64,000 bases of DNA, taken from Nocardia huaxiensis (GTDB lineage Bacteria; Actinomycetota; Actinomycetes; Mycobacteriales; Mycobacteriaceae). A program made the translations under genes and the position numbers. Below, piece by piece: positions 61,192 through 64,000 of the stretch (the stretch's first letter is position 1; each line of letters starts with the position of its first letter). The stretch lies in the NCBI RefSeq assembly GCF_013744875.1, contig NZ_CP059399.1:5704001-5768000 (forward strand), in the 5' to 3' direction. The notes below the pieces were generated by a model. The model did not search any database. It had not been told where the DNA came from and saw only the letters and a list, made by a program, of their open reading frames with translations.

Positions 61192-61884
61192 ATGTTCGAC
61201 AAGGCACTGCAGAAATCGGCCGAGCTGCTGCTGCGCGGCGGCACGGGCATCCAGTTGCCGCTGGCCGGCAAATACGTCGGCCGGTTGCGGCGCATTCACC
61301 CGGAATGGTCCCCGGCGCGCCTTTCGAGCAGCCTGGAGACGCGCTATGTCACCGTGGTGACCGTCAGCGGCGCGCTCGCCGGCCTGAGCGCCGCGGTTCC
61401 CGGCGTCGGCACCTTGATCGGCCTCGCGGTCAGCGGCGTCGAATCGGTGTTCTTCCTCGAAGCCTCGGCCCTGTACGCGGTGTCCGCGGGCGCCACCCAC
61501 GGCATCGAGCACCTGTCCCCCAAACAGCGCCGCGCACTGGTGGTGGCCGTCGTCATGGGTGAGACGGGCGCGGAAATGCTCGGCAAGAACGCCAGCCAAT
61601 CCGCCCGCGACTGGGCCTCGGTGGTGGCCGACAGACTCCCGGTCGTCCGCAATATCGACAATGCGATGGCCCGCCGCTTCGTCGCCTCCTTCATCATCAA
61701 GCGCGGCGTCCTGCTGTTCGGCAAAACCCTCCCCGCGGGCATCGGCGCGGTCATCGGCGCCGTCGGCAACCGGGCCCTCGCCAAGAGCGTGATCACCAAC
61801 GCCCACAACACCTTCGGCCCCACCCCCACCCACTGGCCGGACACCGCCGAACCCGCCGTCGCCATCACAACCAGGGCTACCTGA
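61192..61884 (+). CDS. Membrane-associated protein, EcsC-like
   Basis: 230 residues. A hydrophobic stretch TVVTVSGALAGLSAAVPGVGTLIGLAVSGVESVFFLEASALYAV (residues ~53-97) and a second GVLLFGKTLPAGIGAVIGAVGNRALA (~173-200) with VVMGETGAEM between them. The layout reminds me of EcsC-type proteins of actinobacteria, but I would not insist. The chosen ATG follows GGAAGGGG. Likely a peripheral or integral membrane protein of unknown function. Confidence 0.72.
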   Translation: MFDKALQKSAELLLRGGTGIQLPLAGKYVGRLRRIHPEWSPARLSSSLETRYVTVVTVSGALAGLSAAVPGVGTLIGLAVSGVESVFFLEASALYAVSAGATHGIEHLSPKQRRALVVAVVMGETGAEMLGKNASQSARDWASVVADRLPVVRNIDNAMARRFVASFIIKRGVLLFGKTLPAGIGAVIGAVGNRALAKSVITNAHNTFGPTPTHWPDTAEPAVAITTRAT

Positions 61885-61996
61885 AGCGCTGCGAAAGCGG
61901 CTAGCGTACAGCGAAAACATCGAGGAGCCGGAACAATTCGCGCGCCCGCAACAGCTTTCGCAACCACCCTGTGCACCATGGTCGCAGTGCTCGTCC
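61885..61996 (+). other. Possible decayed lipoprotein signal sequence
   Basis: A plus-strand frame reads TTLCTMVAVLVLSGCAADR and then stops (TGA near 62020). VLSGCAAD is a clear lipobox, but there is no ATG or GTG with a ribosome site upstream and no mature protein after the signal. It looks like the stump of a lipoprotein gene. Confidence 0.35.
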
Positions 61997-62464
61997 TCAG
62001 CGGCTGTGCCGCAGATCGGTGATGTCGTCACTCGGGTCGACGAGCGCATGGGCGGGTTCGACGGTTTGCGGGAACGTGAGATCGAATTCGTCGTCGACAA
62101 GGCTCCGTCCACGCCGCCGCCTGCGATTAGGACGCTTCACAGGCCGAGCAGCGCACGGCACAGGTCGTACCCGGCACGGCACAGCGCGAGCACTAGAAAC
62201 GGGCTGCCGCGGGGTGAGGGTACGGCGCGCCCGGGTGCGCAAGCGCGGGCTCAACAGGATGATGTGACTCGACTCCTCGAACGGACAGTCATCCGAGGTG
62301 ATGAGGAGAAATCCAGCGTCACAACAGTATTGGGCCTCCAGCCGATACCCCGGAACCCAGGTGTCCGTCGGCTGTGACCGCCAGCGCAGCCGGCTCTGCG
62401 GCAGCCGCCGGTCACTGTTCTCCCCCACCCGCTCATCGAGTGCGAACTCCGAGATTGCCCGCAT
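61997..62464 (-). CDS. Hypothetical protein, possibly frame-disrupted
   Basis: 155 residues from an ATG at 62464. The first ~75 residues read like a normal protein (YRLEAQYCCDAGFLLITSDDCPFEESSHIILLS). The middle third becomes Arg/Pro/Cys-rich and of poor quality (PVSSARAVPCRVRPVPC), and the end returns to normal composition (DDEFDLTFPQTVEPAHALVDPSDDITDLR). This pattern suggests a frameshift or rearrangement in the middle. Function unknown. Confidence 0.45.
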   Translation of the reverse strand: MRAISEFALDERVGENSDRRLPQSRLRWRSQPTDTWVPGYRLEAQYCCDAGFLLITSDDCPFEESSHIILLSPRLRTRARRTLTPRQPVSSARAVPCRVRPVPCAARPVKRPNRRRRRGRSLVDDEFDLTFPQTVEPAHALVDPSDDITDLRHSR

Positions 62465-62586
62465 ATGCCGACGCTAGCGGCGGATCTCCGAAACCTCGAC
62501 GCTACCTGCGGGTATGCGATGACGTTCACAGGCAGCCGGGCGGGGCGCTCCGGAGTCGACGCGGTCAGGCCGGCCATTCGGCGCCT

Positions 62587-63411
62587 TCAGCCGTGCCGGT
62601 TCTCCAGGAGGCGGCGGGCCTGGCGGATGACGGCGAGGTCCACCATGCGGCCGTGGTCGTCGAGTACCACTTGGCCTGCGGCGGCCTCGAAGCGGGCGAC
62701 CAGCGTTCGTGCTCGGGCGAGTTCGGTCGCGCTCGGGGTGAAAACCTGGTTCACGATGGGGATTTGGCTGGGGTGGATGCAGGCTCGGCCGCGGAAGCCC
62801 AGGCGTGCGAGACCTTCGGTGGAGGTGCGCAGGGTTTCGAGGTCGCGGAAGTCCGTGCGGACCGGGGCGAGTGGGGGTGCGAGACCGGCGGCGGCACTGG
62901 CCAGTACGACCGCGGTGCGCAGGGACAGTAGTTCTCGCTCGTCGGCGCCGGGTCGCATGCCGAGGTCGGCGCAGAGGTCGGCCTCGCCCAACTGCAGGCG
63001 CGTGACTCCCGGTGTGGCCGCGATCGCGCGGGCATCGGTCAGGGCGGCGGCGCTTTCGAGCAGTGGGCACAGGCCGATGGTTCCGGGAACGGGTTCGGCT
63101 TCGCGGATGGCCGCCGCGGCGGCCGAGACCTGTTCGGGCGATTCGGTTTTCGACAGGCAGATGACGGAGACCCCCGGCAGTGCGACGGCCCGCAGGTCGG
63201 CGAGCCCCAGCGGGCCCGGGTTCACGCGCACCCAGATCCGTCCGGGTGCGACCACCCGGCGCAACCATGCCGACACCGCGGCGCGCGCCGAGTCCTTGTC
63301 GCGCAGGGGCACCGAGTCCTCCAGATCGAGCAGGACGACATCGGCAGGCCCGGCCAGGGCCTTCGCGAACAGCTCCGGCCGATTTCCCGGCACGTAGAGC
63401 GCAGATCTCAC
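62587..63411 (-). CDS. CitE-like HpcH/HpaI aldolase/citrate lyase family protein
   Basis: 274 residues. CitE family: RSALYVPGNRPELFAKAL, the metal-binding DVVLLDLEDSVPLRDKDSAR, VRVNPG, CPLLESAAAL (catalytic Glu), LQLGEADLCADLG and the C-terminal RACIHPSQIPIVNQVF. Stand-alone members act as citramalyl-CoA, malyl-CoA or beta-methylmalyl-CoA lyases/thioesterases. There are no citrate lyase alpha or gamma subunit genes here. It lies downstream of the maleate-isomerase-like gene in the same direction, compatible with a C4-C5 dicarboxylate pathway. Confidence 0.9.
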   Translation of the reverse strand: MRSALYVPGNRPELFAKALAGPADVVLLDLEDSVPLRDKDSARAAVSAWLRRVVAPGRIWVRVNPGPLGLADLRAVALPGVSVICLSKTESPEQVSAAAAAIREAEPVPGTIGLCPLLESAAALTDARAIAATPGVTRLQLGEADLCADLGMRPGADERELLSLRTAVVLASAAAGLAPPLAPVRTDFRDLETLRTSTEGLARLGFRGRACIHPSQIPIVNQVFTPSATELARARTLVARFEAAAGQVVLDDHGRMVDLAVIRQARRLLENRHG

Positions 63412-63496
63412 AGGTTCACCTTTCTCGCACCGGTGCAGGCGATTTCACGACCGGCCGTGCGACCGAGCTACCGCGCCGGACACGGTGCGCGGCCGA

Positions 63497-64000
63497 TCAG
63501 TGCTCGCGGAGCAGGCGGCCCATGTCCTCGCGGCGATCATCGAATCCGTGCTCGCGCAGGGCATGCCACAGGGTCGCGGCATTGATCGCGATCACCGGCT
63601 TGTCCAGTTCGCGCTCCAGCCGATCGGCGAGGGCGATGAAGGACAGGTTGGTGCCGACCTGCACGATGGCGTCCACGTCGGGCCCGTCGATCTCGGTGAC
63701 CGTGCGGCGGATCCGATCGTCGTCCACGCGAGCGATGTCCATCGCGGTCGGGCAGCGCAAGCCGGTAATGGCGGCCACCTCGAAACCGGCCTCGGTGAAG
63801 AACCTGCCGACCTCCTTGTCCGCGATCGGCTGATACGGCGAGAACACCGCGATACGCCGACATCCCAACTCTCGCAAGGCCGCCCGGCACGAGCTCGCCC
63901 CGGTGGTGACGGGCAGCCCGGTGCGGTCTCGCAGGCGTTGCTCGAAGGCGGCATTGCCCGCGACGCCACCCCAGAAGGTCTCCGCCGACATGCCCATGAC
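63497..64000 (-). CDS. Maleate isomerase/Asp-Glu racemase family protein, N-terminus cut off
   Basis: The frame runs off the right window edge; the visible 167 residues are the C-terminal part. SSCRAALRELGCRRIAVFSPYQPIADKEVGRFF, ITGLRCPTAMDIARVDDDRI and AIVQVGTNLSFIALADRLERELDKPVIAINAATLWHALR match the maleate cis-trans isomerase/arylmalonate decarboxylase branch of the Asp/Glu racemase superfamily. The N-terminal catalytic Cys would lie outside the window. The gene precedes the CitE-like gene by 85 bp. Confidence 0.8.
   Translation of the reverse strand, partial: VMGMSAETFWGGVAGNAAFEQRLRDRTGLPVTTGASSCRAALRELGCRRIAVFSPYQPIADKEVGRFFTEAGFEVAAITGLRCPTAMDIARVDDDRIRRTVTEIDGPDVDAIVQVGTNLSFIALADRLERELDKPVIAINAATLWHALREHGFDDRREDMGRLLREH

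Noticed and set aside
1..64000. CRISPR arrays, insertion sequences, prophage, tRNA or rRNA genes
   Set aside because: No regularly spaced repeats, transposase motifs with terminal repeats, phage structural genes or RNA gene signatures were seen on reading.

Overview
The window is high-GC DNA, closely packed with genes on both strands, with many 1-4 nt start/stop overlaps and many GTG or TTG starts. Several genes point to a mycolic-acid actinomycete, most likely Nocardia or a close relative: an AftB-type arabinofuranosyltransferase, a GT87 polyprenol-linked mannosyltransferase, a mycothiol-dependent isomerase-family protein, F420-type oxidoreductases, an EthA-type monooxygenase, a CYP125-type P450 and malate:quinone oxidoreductase. 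I saw no rRNA, tRNA, insertion sequence, prophage or CRISPR array. The genus is inferred from gene content only.

Layout. 1-5.9 kb: the start of a luciferase-like oxidoreductase, then a leftward operon P450 > alpha/beta hydrolase > SDR > EthA-type Baeyer-Villiger monooxygenase > TetR, preceded by two GGTAC-N6-GTACC sites. 6-8.5 kb: AI-2E family membrane protein, AraC regulator, DUF3224 protein. 8.7-14 kb: a Pls/PosA-type single-module NRPS with an M1 metallopeptidase overlapping its 3' end. This arrangement resembles poly-lysine synthetase plus its degrading aminopeptidase. 14-28 kb: mixed chromosomal genes (HAD phosphatase, secreted protein, repeat protein, DUF1990, methyltransferase, GT87, DMT permease, ABC1 kinase, HtrA-like protease, mqo with a divergent LysR, TerD). 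28-33 kb: AftB-type transferase, mycothiol-isomerase family protein, PLDc_N protein, hydroxyisobutyrate-dehydrogenase-like protein. 32.4-39 kb: TetR divergent from two half-size ABC transporters of siderophore-importer type, then a 19-bp palindrome and an SRPBCC-acyl-CoA synthetase fusion. 39-43.4 kb: glycerophosphodiesterase divergent from TetR-hydrolase-amidohydrolase, with tandem CCTAA/TTAGG operators.

43.4-48.4 kb: TetR divergent from a cassette of ferritin-like di-iron protein, FAD/2Fe-2S reductase, Baeyer-Villiger monooxygenase and SDR. 48.5-52.7 kb: GT4 glycosyltransferase translationally overlapping a glycogen-debranching-type enzyme that carries an in-frame amber codon, then an SGNH hydrolase. 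52.8-56.6 kb: CYP125-type P450 > F420 luciferase-like enzyme > enoyl-CoA hydratase, with a divergent TetR. 56.6-64 kb: ADP-ribosylglycohydrolase, PPOX/F420 enzyme, Hsp20 divergent from a MerR regulator around a CIRCE-like element and a long palindrome, a decayed redox-enzyme/methyltransferase locus with an intact mitoNEET-like protein, tandem hotdog thioesterases, a CitE-like lyase and the C-terminal part of a maleate-isomerase/Asp-racemase family protein.

A recurring theme is small catabolic oxygenase cassettes (P450, Baeyer-Villiger enzyme, di-iron protein, F420 enzyme) combined with SDRs and hydrolases. Most sit beside a TetR gene and a distinct inverted repeat, which suggests several separately induced pathways for lipid, steroid or xenobiotic oxidation.
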